A stretch of 64,000 nucleotides of DNA from Neptuniibacter sp. 1_MG-2023 (GTDB lineage: Bacteria > Pseudomonadota > Gammaproteobacteria > Pseudomonadales > Balneatricaceae). Every line of letters starts with the position of its first letter. Position 1 is the stretch's first letter. The notes below the pieces were generated by a model. That model made no database searches, was not told where the DNA came from, and saw only the letters and a list, made by a program, of their open reading frames with translations. Made by a program: the position numbers and the translations under genes. The DNA lies in contig NZ_JAUOQR010000002.1 in the NCBI RefSeq assembly GCF_030547185.1, positions 124,001 to 188,000 of the forward strand. The letters run 5' to 3'. Positions 56,185-64,000 of this stretch are shown piece after piece.

Positions 56185-56319
56185 TGGCCTTTGGGTCCAT
56201 GAATTACGCGCCATACCCGGGCGATAAAATTACGGACCATGCCCAATTCAAACCACAAATCTTATGCTACACTTTCAAAAAAACTGATATATAACGCATA
56301 AATTCACAAGGATGTGGAG

Positions 56320-56751
56320 ATGCAAAAAGCCAATGCTCAATCATTGCGGGTCGGGCGCTATTCGCAACCAAATCAGATCTACCACCTCACATTAACTTGC
56401 GCTAATCGGCGTCCAGTTTTCTCTGACCCCTATCTCGCAAAGCACGCGGTACACTCCATTAAACGTTTAACGCAAGAGGCAACCACCATCGCCTTCGTCA
56501 TAATGCCAGACCATATTCATTGGCTAATGCAATTAAACGACCGGAAAAAGTTATCTGACACCGTGCGCCTTTTAAAAGTTTTTATAACCCATAAAGCGGG
56601 TAAAATTTGGCAAAAAGGCTTTTATGATCATGCGCTGCGAAAGGAAGAAGATATAAAAGATATCGCTAGATACATTGTCCTCAATCCCGTGAGGGCCGGT
56701 ATTGTAAGGAGCATAAGAGAATACCCGTGGTGGGATTGCATCTACCTGTAG
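56320..56751 (+). CDS. REP-associated tyrosine transposase (RAYT, Y1/HUH family)
   Basis: 143 residues. The HUH metal motif is in VIMPDHIHWLMQL and the catalytic tyrosine region in ARYIVLNPVRAGIV, with WQKGFYDHALR between. RAYTs are single-copy, apparently domesticated relatives of IS200/IS605 transposases that recognise the GTAG end and hairpin of REP sequences. AAGGA is seven bases before the ATG at 56320. REP sequences lie on both sides, and the TAG stop codon is itself part of a REP-like end (CTGTAGG). No insertion-sequence ends or accessory genes are present. Confidence 0.93.
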   Translation: MQKANAQSLRVGRYSQPNQIYHLTLTCANRRPVFSDPYLAKHAVHSIKRLTQEATTIAFVIMPDHIHWLMQLNDRKKLSDTVRLLKVFITHKAGKIWQKGFYDHALRKEEDIKDIARYIVLNPVRAGIVRSIREYPWWDCIYL

Positions 56752-56800
56752 GCACTCACTCCAACCTAACCTGTAGGAGCCCGGGTCCCGAGCGAAAGAA
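56745..56800 (+). repeat. Degenerate REP at the RAYT stop and a REP just after it
   Basis: TGTAGGCACTCACTCC at the RAYT stop codon resembles the REP start TGTAGGAGCTCACCCC. A clear REP follows: TGTAGGAG (56772-56779) with a CGGG/CCCG hairpin and AGCGAA. Confidence 0.65.
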
Positions 56801-56836
56801 TCACGCGCCTAATCCAATCAAAACATCAACCTCACC

Positions 56837-56928
56837 TGTAGGAGCTCACCCCGTGAGCGAATGAATTACGCTAGGATTGCCACCCTTCGGCCAGATACCC
56901 TTTCGGGCATAAAGGCTGGCCCCTTACA
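56837..56928. repeat. Second REPIN, one end degenerate
   Basis: TGTAGGAGCTCACCCCGTGA repeats the first REP almost exactly. The opposite end is GGCCAG...GCTGGCC followed by CCCTTACA. A 20-odd-base stretch with its own CCTTTCGGG hairpin is inserted between the GGCCAG and GCTGGCC arms. Confidence 0.65.
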
Positions 56929-57108
56929 CTGGCCCCTAGCGAATGCATTACGCTCAGATCCCCATAAAAACACCAAACGCTTCAATCAGAGGTTTATCTC
57001 CTATATGAGCGCTTATCGTCGTCATATAAATGCAATGCTTCTGAAATAATTGTTTCACTCATTATAGGTATACATATGGGTTAATTGATGATGACGGAAG
57101 AGTGATAG
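56929..57108 (+). other. Gap between the REP region and ugd
   Basis: No coding frame that I would support. It contains one more GCATTACGCTC word like those inside the REPINs, then unique sequence leading to the ugd start, where TGATAG sits before the ATG. Confidence 0.4.
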
Positions 57109-58449
57109 ATGAAGGTTACAGTTTTTGGTGTAGGTTATGTTGGTTTGGTTCAGGCCGCGGTTTTAGCTGATTTTGGCCATGATGTGGTATGTGTAGATGT
57201 TGATCAGCATAAAATAGATAATCTAAAAAGTGGGATTATTCCAATCTATGAACCGGGCTTAACAGCTATTGTTGAAAGGAATTATGGTGAAGGCCGGTTG
57301 TGTTTTACGACGGATGCGGCGGAAGGGATTAATCACGCTGAGATTCAATTTATTGCTGTAGGAACTCCGCCGGATGAAGATGGGGCAGCCGACCTCCAAT
57401 ATGTTTTATCTGTTGCTGAAACTATAGCAACGTATATGACTTCGAAAAAAATTATTGTAGATAAGTCCACTGTACCTGTTGGAACGGCAGACAAGGTATC
57501 TGCTCAAGTAGCCGAGGTATTGGCTGCGCGTGGAGAGATGATAGAACATCATGTTGTATCAAACCCTGAGTTCTTAAAAGAGGGAGCTGCGGTTAATGAC
57601 TGTATGCGTCCTGATCGTATAATTATTGGTACTGCCAGTGAATATGTGAAAGCTGAAATGAGAGAGCTATACGCTCCCTGTAATCGTAATCATGATCGCA
57701 TAATTTTTATGGACGTTCGCAGCGCAGAGTTAACCAAATATGCGGCTAATTGTATGCTAGCAACCAAAATTAGCTTTATGAACGAGATATCCCGCCTTGC
57801 TGAATACCTTGGTGCTGATATAGAAAATGTGCGTCGAGGCATTGGGTCGGATGAGCGAATTGGCTATCACTTTATCTATGCTGGGTGTGGATATGGAGGC
57901 TCATGTTTCCCGAAAGATGTACAAGCGTTAGTGCATACTGCTGATAGCATTAATTACGATGCTCAACTTCTAAAATCAGTCGAGGCGGTAAACTATCGTC
58001 AAAAAGAGGTCTTATTTGATCGAATTAATCGTTATTTCGATGGCGATTTATCAGGTAAAACAATAGCGCTGTGGGGATTGTCTTTTAAGCCTAAGACCGA
58101 TGATATGCGAGAAGCAACCAGCCGTGTTCTTATGCAATCGCTGTGGGATAAAGGGGTAAAAGTTCGTGCGTATGATCCGGAAGCAATGGAGGAAGCTCAG
58201 AGGATTTATGGGTGCAGAGAAGATCTGGAATTAGTGGGAACTAAAGAAAGTGCACTACAAGGCGCGGATGTTCTTGTTATTTGTACTGAATGGAAGGCTT
58301 TTTGGGCTCCAGATTTTGAGCTAATTAAGGGGACTTTGCGTCAGCCAGTTATTTTCGATGGCAGAAATCTTTATGATCCACAGCAAGTGGAGCGTTACGG
58401 ACTAGCTTATTACGGTATTGGTCGTGGGCGTAGCGTTATCGCAAAGTAA
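57109..58449 (+). CDS. ugd: UDP-glucose 6-dehydrogenase
   Basis: 446 residues. NAD motif [20 protein letters not shown] at the N-terminus, STVPVGTAD, and the catalytic cysteine in [16 protein letters not shown]. The C-terminal domain contains [17 protein letters not shown]. The enzyme oxidises UDP-glucose to UDP-glucuronate for surface polysaccharide. It opens the polysaccharide locus at the right of the window. Confidence 0.96.
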   Translation: MKVTVFGVGYVGLVQAAVLADFGHDVVCVDVDQHKIDNLKSGIIPIYEPGLTAIVERNYGEGRLCFTTDAAEGINHAEIQFIAVGTPPDEDGAADLQYVLSVAETIATYMTSKKIIVDKSTVPVGTADKVSAQVAEVLAARGEMIEHHVVSNPEFLKEGAAVNDCMRPDRIIIGTASEYVKAEMRELYAPCNRNHDRIIFMDVRSAELTKYAANCMLATKISFMNEISRLAEYLGADIENVRRGIGSDERIGYHFIYAGCGYGGSCFPKDVQALVHTADSINYDAQLLKSVEAVNYRQKEVLFDRINRYFDGDLSGKTIALWGLSFKPKTDDMREATSRVLMQSLWDKGVKVRAYDPEAMEEAQRIYGCREDLELVGTKESALQGADVLVICTEWKAFWAPDFELIKGTLRQPVIFDGRNLYDPQQVERYGLAYYGIGRGRSVIAK

Positions 58450-58489
58450 GAATGTTTCGATTTTGGCGGGAGTTAGCCTTTTATATTTT

Positions 58490-58533
58490 AAAGGACGTTG
58501 GAGCGAAAAATATCACTTTGATCAACGTCCTTT
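58490..58533. terminator. Inverted repeat between ugd and the next gene
   Basis: AAAGGACGTTG and CAACGTCCTTT pair perfectly over 11 bp with a 22-base loop, in the gap between convergent genes. A second small repeat TCTGG/CCAGA follows. Probably a shared terminator. Confidence 0.6.
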
Positions 58534-58557
58534 GGTCTGGGGCTGGTCTCCCAGATT

Positions 58558-58971
58558 TTACAAAAAGGTTTCTTTGAACCAACCCCAGACGCCGAATGAA
58601 AAGCCTGGAATAAGATCTATTCCTGCTGCGGACTTTGCTAAATAAAGCACTAGTAGTCCTAGTAAGGTTGAAAAGATTAAGAATAGAAATATAAAAAGGG
58701 TTTTTATAATTAAAGAAACTCGTCTTTCCCTACGGCTGAGCGAGCGTTGGTTGCGGCCCATTAAGAACACAAAATAATAGCGCCATGACCAGAGATTGAC
58801 AGTGCCACGTAGGTCTATTGGATGTTTTCCCCATTTACGTGCACCAAAAGCAACTTTTAAGGCTGCGATCTGTTCAGCCGTAAAGCTATCGTGCATATCG
58901 CTAGGTAAGCGTTGCATAAGGCCATTTTCAAACCAATCTTTTTGTTTAGGTTCTTCTGCTATGCGATTCAT
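58558..58971 (-). CDS. Small membrane protein of unknown function
   Basis: 137 residues. The soluble N-terminal half contains SFTAEQIAALKVAFGARKWG and KHPIDLRGTVNLWSWRYYF, a conserved-looking pattern that I have seen only in uncharacterised proteins. A basic stretch (MGRNQRSLSRRERR) precedes one long membrane segment (TLFIFLFLIFSTLLGLLVLYL), and there is a short C-terminal tail. No function can be assigned. It lies between ugd and an O-antigen-ligase-like gene, with a REPIN remnant upstream. Confidence 0.7.
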   Translation of the reverse strand: MNRIAEEPKQKDWFENGLMQRLPSDMHDSFTAEQIAALKVAFGARKWGKHPIDLRGTVNLWSWRYYFVFLMGRNQRSLSRRERRVSLIIKTLFIFLFLIFSTLLGLLVLYLAKSAAGIDLIPGFSFGVWGWFKETFL

Positions 58972-59033
58972 AACTATGTCCTTAATAACCTATATATTCG
59001 GTGTGGAAGAGCACCTTTATGCCCAGAACGGTT

Positions 59034-59104
59034 GTGAGAGCGAAGAATTACGCGCCGAACCCGATAAAACCTAAACATCTTCGGCCAGAGGCTGGCCTCC
59101 TACA
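59034..59104. repeat. REPIN remnant overlapping a stop codon
   Basis: The left part (GTGAGAGCGAAGAATTACGC) matches the inside of the first REPIN but lacks the TGTAGG end. The right part is intact: GGCCAG/CTGGCC hairpin then CTCCTACA (59097-59104). It overlaps the end of the O-antigen-ligase-like gene. Confidence 0.75.
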
Positions 59105-60419
59105 TTTTTCGTTTATTCTCTTTAAATACGGATATCCATGTAAAAGCTAATATCACCATAAAGGTTAAAGCGTTAGCTGGCATCTGGAGATTGAAATCAA
59201 CGGTAGCGTGAATCAGCATGGCAATAATCGACATAGATGAGCCAAAAGCGATCCCTCTGAGCAACTTATTCCGTCGTTTATATTGCGCGTAGAGTCCCGC
59301 GCCTAAGCTAATTAATAGTACAAAACCTAAGGGAAGCGTACCTAATAAACCAAACTCAGAACTAAACTCTAGGTAATCATTATGTGTATTTACATAAAAC
59401 CCGCGTCCAACGTCTTCTGTTCTGTATTCGGGAAAGGCTGTATAGAAGGTTCCCGCTCCTGTGCCAGTTAATAGCTGGGGTTGCATAAGGTCAATTGTGG
59501 CTTTAGCGACTTCATCACGTGATTCTTTCTCTATATTTGTATTTTGAAGTCTATCAGCGACTTCTTGTACACCAAAGAACGTACCTACAACAAAGATATC
59601 TAAGATAAGTAAACTGCTTAGTAAAATAACCATGCTTCGAGTAGCTTTGCGGCTCAAAACTAAACCTAGCACTCCCATAATCATTAAACTGGCAAAAAAT
59701 GACGTGTTTCCCATTCGAGAATGAGTCATTACTAACCCGGAAACTATTATTAATAAGGCGATTCTCAGAATTATTTTCTTACTTAACAGCGCTGTAAGCC
59801 AGCGGCGGCTGCGCTCTCTCCAGTTATATGAAGCTTCATCTTTTAAGGTAGATATCATCAAGCCTATGCCTATAGATACACACATGACTAAGTAACCGGC
59901 TTGGCTGTTGCGGTTGATAAAGGTACCTGTTGAAACCCCTTGGTAACTCTCTTTAGGAATGAGAAATGAAAACTCAAAACCAGTAAAGGTCATCAGGCTG
60001 CCATACACCGCTTGGAATAGGGCTGATCCTACTAATACATAGCCCGTCAGCATTATCCGAGAGTTATTTCGTACGAGTTGTAAGGTCAAGCAGAACATGG
60101 CTAATAGGCACCAACCCCAAACAGCATCATGCAGACTATCGGTTGGAGAGATAGATAGATTTAATGCTGGAATTGCCTGCAGACTTACCCAGAACGTCCC
60201 TATAGAGAAGAGTCCAATAATTGGTAATGATCTTTTTAATGGGGTTGAGAGCGTTAAATTATTCTTTAACTGCTGATAAAGGACAGAGGTAGATAATAGC
60301 AGTATCAACGCGCATAAAAGAGATAGAGACCAAAGCCGGTTACTGGCTAAAGGTAAAGGTGCCCAAATTAAAATGCCTAAAAAGAAATAAAACAACGTGC
60401 GATCAGATGATCTATCCAT
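59100..60419 (-). CDS. O-antigen ligase family (Wzy/WaaL-like) membrane protein
   Basis: 439 residues with about ten to twelve membrane segments. The large periplasmic loop carries MHSRMGNTSFF-like THSRMGNTSFF and the Wzy_C pattern VNTHNDYLEFSSEFGLLG, including the conserved His. These proteins either polymerise or ligate undecaprenyl-linked glycans; sequence alone does not separate the roles. The stop codon TAG is provided by a REP end on the opposite strand. The protein ends KENKRKM, and I see no sign that it is truncated. Confidence 0.88.
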   Translation of the reverse strand: MDRSSDRTLFYFFLGILIWAPLPLASNRLWSLSLLCALILLLSTSVLYQQLKNNLTLSTPLKRSLPIIGLFSIGTFWVSLQAIPALNLSISPTDSLHDAVWGWCLLAMFCLTLQLVRNNSRIMLTGYVLVGSALFQAVYGSLMTFTGFEFSFLIPKESYQGVSTGTFINRNSQAGYLVMCVSIGIGLMISTLKDEASYNWRERSRRWLTALLSKKIILRIALLIIVSGLVMTHSRMGNTSFFASLMIMGVLGLVLSRKATRSMVILLSSLLILDIFVVGTFFGVQEVADRLQNTNIEKESRDEVAKATIDLMQPQLLTGTGAGTFYTAFPEYRTEDVGRGFYVNTHNDYLEFSSEFGLLGTLPLGFVLLISLGAGLYAQYKRRNKLLRGIAFGSSMSIIAMLIHATVDFNLQMPANALTFMVILAFTWISVFKENKRKM

Positions 60420-60513
60420 AAATCAAAAGCCAACATATAAATTTCTATTAATAAGAAGTGAATATACTAAATAGATATTTCAGTAAAATATCAAAAGTTA
60501 AATCTGAATTAAT

Positions 60514-60540
60514 AAAAAAGCGCCTTTAGGCGCTTTTTTA
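60514..60540 (-). terminator. Terminator after the small exported protein gene
   Basis: GCGCC/GGCGC with flanking A and T runs, continuing to give AAAAAAGCGCC/GGCGCTTTTTT. It works on the minus strand. Confidence 0.88.
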
Positions 60541-60552
60541 TTAATTAAATAC

Positions 60553-61041
60553 TTAAGTTGGGCTTGGGTTTCCGCCGCCGCCACTACCCGCATTATTGCC
60601 AAATGGGGGAGGAGATAGAGTTGTGCCTGTCTGGCCTGGAATAGCGTTCGGGCCTGTAGCTGCTGGTCCGCCAGCGGCTGTTGCAGCTGCAACGTCTGTA
60701 GGGTCTGCACCAGCTAAAATGGCTGCCTGAGCAACAGCTTCAGGATTGGCACCGGCTTTAATGGCTGCTTCGACTACAGTTATAGCATCTAAGCCACTTT
60801 CTATCCCTGCTGTGACGAAGTTATCTAATAACTCTACATCGACTGCTGCGACATCAAACATTAATGTTTCTATATCTACTACTGTGCAGTTACTCTCGTT
60901 TGGCGTCATGCAATGGCTGAGAGCGTTCGATAGGATATCTACTGTAGATAAATTTGAAGATAAATCTTCGGATATATTTGCATGCGCGTTGGTAAAAGCG
61001 AACATCCCAGCGCATGTTAATGCTAATAGTGTGCGGCGCAT
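60553..61041 (-). CDS. Exported Ala/Gly-rich protein with a repeated helix motif
   Basis: About 162 residues. Signal peptide MRRTLLALTCAGMFAFTNAHA. Two cysteines (SHCMTPNESNCTVVD) lie close together. Then comes a tandem AGANPEAVAQAAILAGADPT-type repeat, each unit of about 15 residues (AAIKAGANPEAVAQA, AAILAGADPTDVAAA). The tail is Gly-, Pro- and Ser-rich (FGNNAGSGGGGNPSPT) and probably disordered. I do not recognise the family. ATG codons at 61044 and 61041 are both possible; GGAG is better spaced for the second. It is divergent from the sugar-transferase gene. Confidence 0.65.
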   Translation of the reverse strand: MRRTLLALTCAGMFAFTNAHANISEDLSSNLSTVDILSNALSHCMTPNESNCTVVDIETLMFDVAAVDVELLDNFVTAGIESGLDAITVVEAAIKAGANPEAVAQAAILAGADPTDVAAATAAGGPAATGPNAIPGQTGTTLSPPPFGNNAGSGGGGNPSPT

Positions 61042-61044
61042 CAT

Positions 61045-61344
61045 AACACTCCGTGTTTGTTTGATGAATAGAGCATAATTATATCATCGGGCCTGAATAT
61101 AGACAAACTATGAAATACGGCTTATTACACGCACTAAATTTGTGCTTTTTCTAGGGGTGTAGACTTAAAATATATTTGAAAAACAGTTAATTAAAACGAA
61201 TAATTCAAAAAAACATCATAATCTAACATTAGAATATAAATTTATTTTGCGCTGCAGCAAAATTGCATTGCTGAATGGATAGCGAATACATAGAATGGTA
61301 GTTTGCTGTGGGTGTGGGTAATGGCAGATGATAAGGAATATTAG
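61045..61344. other. AT-rich divergent region before the WcaJ-like gene
   Basis: About 300 bases, distinctly AT-rich in the middle (61140-61250). Promoters for both directions must lie here. AT-rich DNA of this kind is a typical H-NS target, but no specific site can be proven. AAGGA is seven bases before the plus-strand ATG. Confidence 0.4.
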
Positions 61345-62787
61345 ATGACCGTTAATAATTTAAATACAGGTACGCAGACGGCGATTCGTAGGAACAAAAG
61401 GCTTTTAAAAAATCACGAATCACTGACGTCCTTATTTCAGCTTGCTGCCGATGTCTTTGTTGCGGCTACGTTTTTATTTCTGCTTACCTGGGTCAAACTA
61501 GAAAGTTTTCCCCCTGCTTATCGAGTATTAACGGTAATAGCCGCATTTAGTTTGTGGTTTATTTATAGCTCTAGAGGTGTATATCGCCAGTCATCAAGTT
61601 GTCTGCGTGGCTGTATTCGATTATCTGGAGCATGGGGTATATTGATGCTCCTATTATTATTAATTGGCTTTGTCACAAAAACCTCAGAGGTTTTTTCTCG
61701 TGAAATTCTTTTAATATGGGCATTTGCTGTTTTAGTATTTCAGAATATATCTTTCTGTTTAGTTAGTTATTTATCAAAGAAATATAAAGAAGGCATAGGT
61801 CATCACCTTCCTGTAATGATTATTGGTACAGGTTCTGTCGCTCAACATCTTGTCGAAAGCTTAAATAAAAACAGGTGGCTACCAGATAAAGTTATAGGCT
61901 GTGTTAAAAGTTTAGATAAAGATCAAACTACAACGGTTGGTAATGTAAACGTGTTGGGTGGTCTAGAGAATATACGCGAATTAATTAAAGAGCATGATGT
62001 TCGGCGTATTTATATTGCTCTACCGATGAAAGCCTCAGAACAAATCGAAGGAGTGAATATCGATCTGCTCGATGAGAATGTCGATGTGATCTGGGCTCCC
62101 GATATTTTTGCGCTCAATCTCTTAAATCATTCTGTTAGAGAAGTCGCCGGTGTGCCGCTGATCTCTCTGAATGAAAGTCCTCTAACCTCTTCAAAAGCAT
62201 CAATGGTTTTGAAAGATGTAATGGACCGTACAATTGCAGCTGTTGCGCTGTGCATGCTGGCCCCACTAATGGTATGGGTTGCTTACAAAGTTAAGCGTTC
62301 TTCCCCAGGGCCTGTGTTTTTCAAGCAGGATCGTCATGGTTGGGATGGAAAGGTGATACAGGTCTGGAAGTTTCGTAGTATGAAACTGCATGATGAGGCT
62401 AATGGCGAAGTTCAGCAAGCAACCAAAGAAGATCCTCGAATCACAGATATTGGTCGTTTCATTCGTCGAACTTCTATTGATGAGCTGCCGCAATTAATTA
62501 ATGTACTGCAAGGTTCCATGTCTCTAGTAGGGCCTCGTCCCCATGCGGTTGCTCATAATAATTATTATTCAGACAAAATAAATGCTTATTTAGCACGCCA
62601 TCGAATTAAGCCGGGTATGACAGGGCTAGCGCAGATCAATGGGTACAGAGGCGAGACAGAAACTATTGATAAAATGGAAAGACGTGTCGAGTATGATCTG
62701 TCGTACATTAATAACTGGTCACTATTTTTAGATGTAAAAATATTGATTAAAACCCCTATCTCTCTATTTTCTAAAGAAATTTATTAA
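61345..62787 (+). CDS. Undecaprenyl-phosphate sugar-phosphate transferase (WcaJ-like)
   Basis: 480 residues. Four to five N-terminal membrane segments (about 30-140), a CoA-binding-like central domain (about 150-270, VMIIGTGSVAQHLVES), a further membrane segment and the bacterial sugar transferase domain with SPGPVFFKQDRHGWDGK, VWKFRSMKLHDE and SIDELPQLINVLQGSMSLVG followed by PRP. It attaches the first sugar phosphate, typically glucose-1-phosphate, to undecaprenyl phosphate and so starts exopolysaccharide or O-antigen repeat synthesis. It is one base ahead of the epimerase gene, so one operon. Confidence 0.94.
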   Translation: MTVNNLNTGTQTAIRRNKRLLKNHESLTSLFQLAADVFVAATFLFLLTWVKLESFPPAYRVLTVIAAFSLWFIYSSRGVYRQSSSCLRGCIRLSGAWGILMLLLLLIGFVTKTSEVFSREILLIWAFAVLVFQNISFCLVSYLSKKYKEGIGHHLPVMIIGTGSVAQHLVESLNKNRWLPDKVIGCVKSLDKDQTTTVGNVNVLGGLENIRELIKEHDVRRIYIALPMKASEQIEGVNIDLLDENVDVIWAPDIFALNLLNHSVREVAGVPLISLNESPLTSSKASMVLKDVMDRTIAAVALCMLAPLMVWVAYKVKRSSPGPVFFKQDRHGWDGKVIQVWKFRSMKLHDEANGEVQQATKEDPRITDIGRFIRRTSIDELPQLINVLQGSMSLVGPRPHAVAHNNYYSDKINAYLARHRIKPGMTGLAQINGYRGETETIDKMERRVEYDLSYINNWSLFLDVKILIKTPISLFSKEIY

Positions 62788-62788
62788 A

Positions 62789-63748
62789 ATGAAAAATATT
62801 AATAGCGTTATTGTCTTTGGTGGATCTGGTTTTATAGGTACCCATCTAATTAGGGAGTTGGTCCGACATAACATTAATGTTTTGTCTATAGATCTTAAGG
62901 AACCTAGAGAAAGGTTGGAAAATGTTGAGTATCGAATAGGTGATGTTCGGAATCTTAAAGAGCTTAATGTGACGGCTAGTTATGATGTTATATATAACTT
63001 TGCGGCTATTCATACAACTCCGGGCCATGAAGATATTGAATATTTTGATACCAATGTATTTGGTGCACTTGAAATCACGAATTTAGCTAGGCGTCTTAAT
63101 TGTCAGGAGATCGTTTTTACAAGTTCAATCTCGCCTTATGGTCCAGGCGAAGATGAAAAGTCAGAAGAGACACTTCCTGCGCCAACTTCCGCTTATGGTT
63201 ATTCTAAGCTGCAAGCTGAAGAGGTTCATCGTCAATGGTATCAAGAAAACCCAGAACGTAAGCTAACAATTGTGAGGCCTGCTGTTGTATTTGGTCCAGG
63301 AGAAGGGGGTAACTTTACTCGGTTAGCAACGATGTTGCGAAAAGGCTTTTTTGTATATCCAGGCCGAAAGGACACTATTAAAGGGGCTATTTACGTAAAA
63401 GAGCTGCTTAATGCGATAGAGTTTGCCCGTAATCATGATAGCCATTATGTATTATTTAATGGTTGTTTTTCAGAAAAATACACAATTGAAAATATAGTAA
63501 ATATTTTTATTGAGGGTCACTTTCCACAAGCTAAAGTTTTTATGGTGCCAAGATGGTGCCTAATGTCCATTGCAAAGCTATGCCGTATTTTTAACTTCTT
63601 AAATATAGGTATTGATCCTCAGCGTGTGTTGAAACTAGTACAATCTACGAATATCAAGCCCGCATGGCTTGAAGAGAATAGATATCAATATAAATATGAC
63701 TTAAAAAAAGCACTTGCTGATTGGGCTTCTGAGTCAGATTTTAGATAA
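62789..63748 (+). CDS. NAD-dependent sugar epimerase/dehydratase
   Basis: 319 residues. Extended short-chain dehydrogenase family: NAD motif VFGGSGFIGTHLIREL and active-site YGYSKLQAEEV with a Ser in TSSISPYG. It resembles GalE/WcaG-type proteins of glycan loci; the sugar nucleotide it acts on cannot be told. The start lies one base beyond the stop of the preceding gene, giving translational coupling. Confidence 0.92.
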   Translation: MKNINSVIVFGGSGFIGTHLIRELVRHNINVLSIDLKEPRERLENVEYRIGDVRNLKELNVTASYDVIYNFAAIHTTPGHEDIEYFDTNVFGALEITNLARRLNCQEIVFTSSISPYGPGEDEKSEETLPAPTSAYGYSKLQAEEVHRQWYQENPERKLTIVRPAVVFGPGEGGNFTRLATMLRKGFFVYPGRKDTIKGAIYVKELLNAIEFARNHDSHYVLFNGCFSEKYTIENIVNIFIEGHFPQAKVFMVPRWCLMSIAKLCRIFNFLNIGIDPQRVLKLVQSTNIKPAWLEENRYQYKYDLKKALADWASESDFR

Positions 63749-63762
63749 AGATTAGGGTTTAT

Positions 63763-64000
63763 ATGAGTAACGGAATATCATATCGCCCTGATATAGACGG
63801 GCTAAGGGCAGTCTCTGTACTTGCAGTTATCTTTTATCACTTAGGTTTCGGCTTTGTCGCCGGAGGCTATCTTGGTGTAGATGTCTTTTTTGTTATATCG
63901 GGCTACGTTATAACCCTAAGCGTCATGAGTATGCTGGAAAAGGATCAGTTTTCGATCTTAGAGTTTTATAACAGAAGGATTAAAAGGATTTTTCCTGCGT
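63763..64000 (+). CDS. Acyltransferase-3 family (OafA/YrhL-like), 3' partial
   Basis: ATG at 63763, after the epimerase stop, opens a frame that runs to the window edge, 79 codons. It reads SYRPDIDGLRAVSVLAVIFY then GYLGVDVFFVISGY and FYNRRIKRIFPA, the start of membrane O-acyltransferases that acetylate surface glycans. The histidine in FYHLG is the conserved one. It joins the polysaccharide operon. Confidence 0.9.
   Translation, partial: MSNGISYRPDIDGLRAVSVLAVIFYHLGFGFVAGGYLGVDVFFVISGYVITLSVMSMLEKDQFSILEFYNRRIKRIFPA

Noticed and set aside
56014-56202. Open frame across the first REPIN
   Set aside because: It reads through terminator and REP hairpins, is Pro-rich by virtue of the repeat sequence, and has no ribosome site.
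56064-56928. Possible CRISPR array because of repeated words
   Set aside because: The repeats are inverted pairs of differing hairpins with irregular spacing, next to a RAYT gene, and there are no cas genes.
56861-57049. Open frame across the second REPIN
   Set aside because: It starts inside a REP word (ATGAATTACG) and has no recognisable protein content.
1-64000. tRNA, rRNA and known riboswitches
   Set aside because: I looked for cloverleaf ends, CCA tails and familiar leader motifs by eye and saw none; a covariance-model scan would be decisive.

Overview
The window looks like chromosome of a marine gammaproteobacterium. TRAP transporters, a 7TM-DISM diguanylate cyclase and moderate G+C (mid-40s by eye) suggest it. 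So do the tyrA-aroA fusion and a gyrA-serC-pheA-hisC-tyrA/aroA-cmk-rpsA-ihfB order like that of Pseudomonas and Oceanospirillales. An Oceanospirillaceae-like genus is my best guess, by inference only. I found no rRNA, tRNA, CRISPR array or prophage.

Layout. 1-5.2 kb: the end of a TolC-type efflux lipoprotein, a MarR regulator with a flavoprotein oxidoreductase under two identical palindromic operators, and three small exported proteins of unknown function. 5.5-9.8 kb: a TAXI-type TRAP transporter with a fused permease and a universal stress protein. 10-15.8 kb: a diguanylate cyclase, an exported metallo-beta-lactamase-fold hydrolase, a DoxX-like protein, tadA and mltF. 15.9-25 kb: purL, a DsrE-like protein, an OmpA-like protein, yciI, yciB, rnm, yciO, an H-NS-family gene and rluB. 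25-41 kb: the housekeeping block yciK-mupP-ubiG, gyrA, serC, pheA, hisC, tyrA-aroA, cmk, rpsA, ihfB, lapA, lapB, pyrF, then a ComEA-like gene. 41-56 kb: a carbon-metabolism region with a ROK kinase, an AEC transporter, a universal stress protein, a large FAD/Fe-S D-lactate dehydrogenase and a DctP-Q-M TRAP transporter, divergent from pdhR-aceE-aceF. 56-57 kb and 59 kb: a REP-associated tyrosine transposase (RAYT) with REP/REPIN sequences. 57-64 kb: the start of a surface polysaccharide locus (ugd, O-antigen-ligase-like protein, WcaJ-like sugar-phosphate transferase, epimerase, and an acyltransferase cut by the window edge).

How the genes connect. The clearest system is pyruvate/lactate control. 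PdhR, the pyruvate-responsive repressor of pyruvate dehydrogenase, has one palindromic operator just before its own gene. A second, perfect 17-bp operator overlaps the -35 box of the divergent TRAP operon, which is followed by the D-lactate dehydrogenase. This implies that uptake and oxidation of a 2-oxo or 2-hydroxy acid are regulated together with pyruvate dehydrogenase. The most unusual structural observation is in the REP region: the TAG inside the conserved REP end TGTAGG forms the stop codon of two genes, the RAYT gene and the O-antigen-ligase-like gene. This indicates that these elements sit flush against coding ends.
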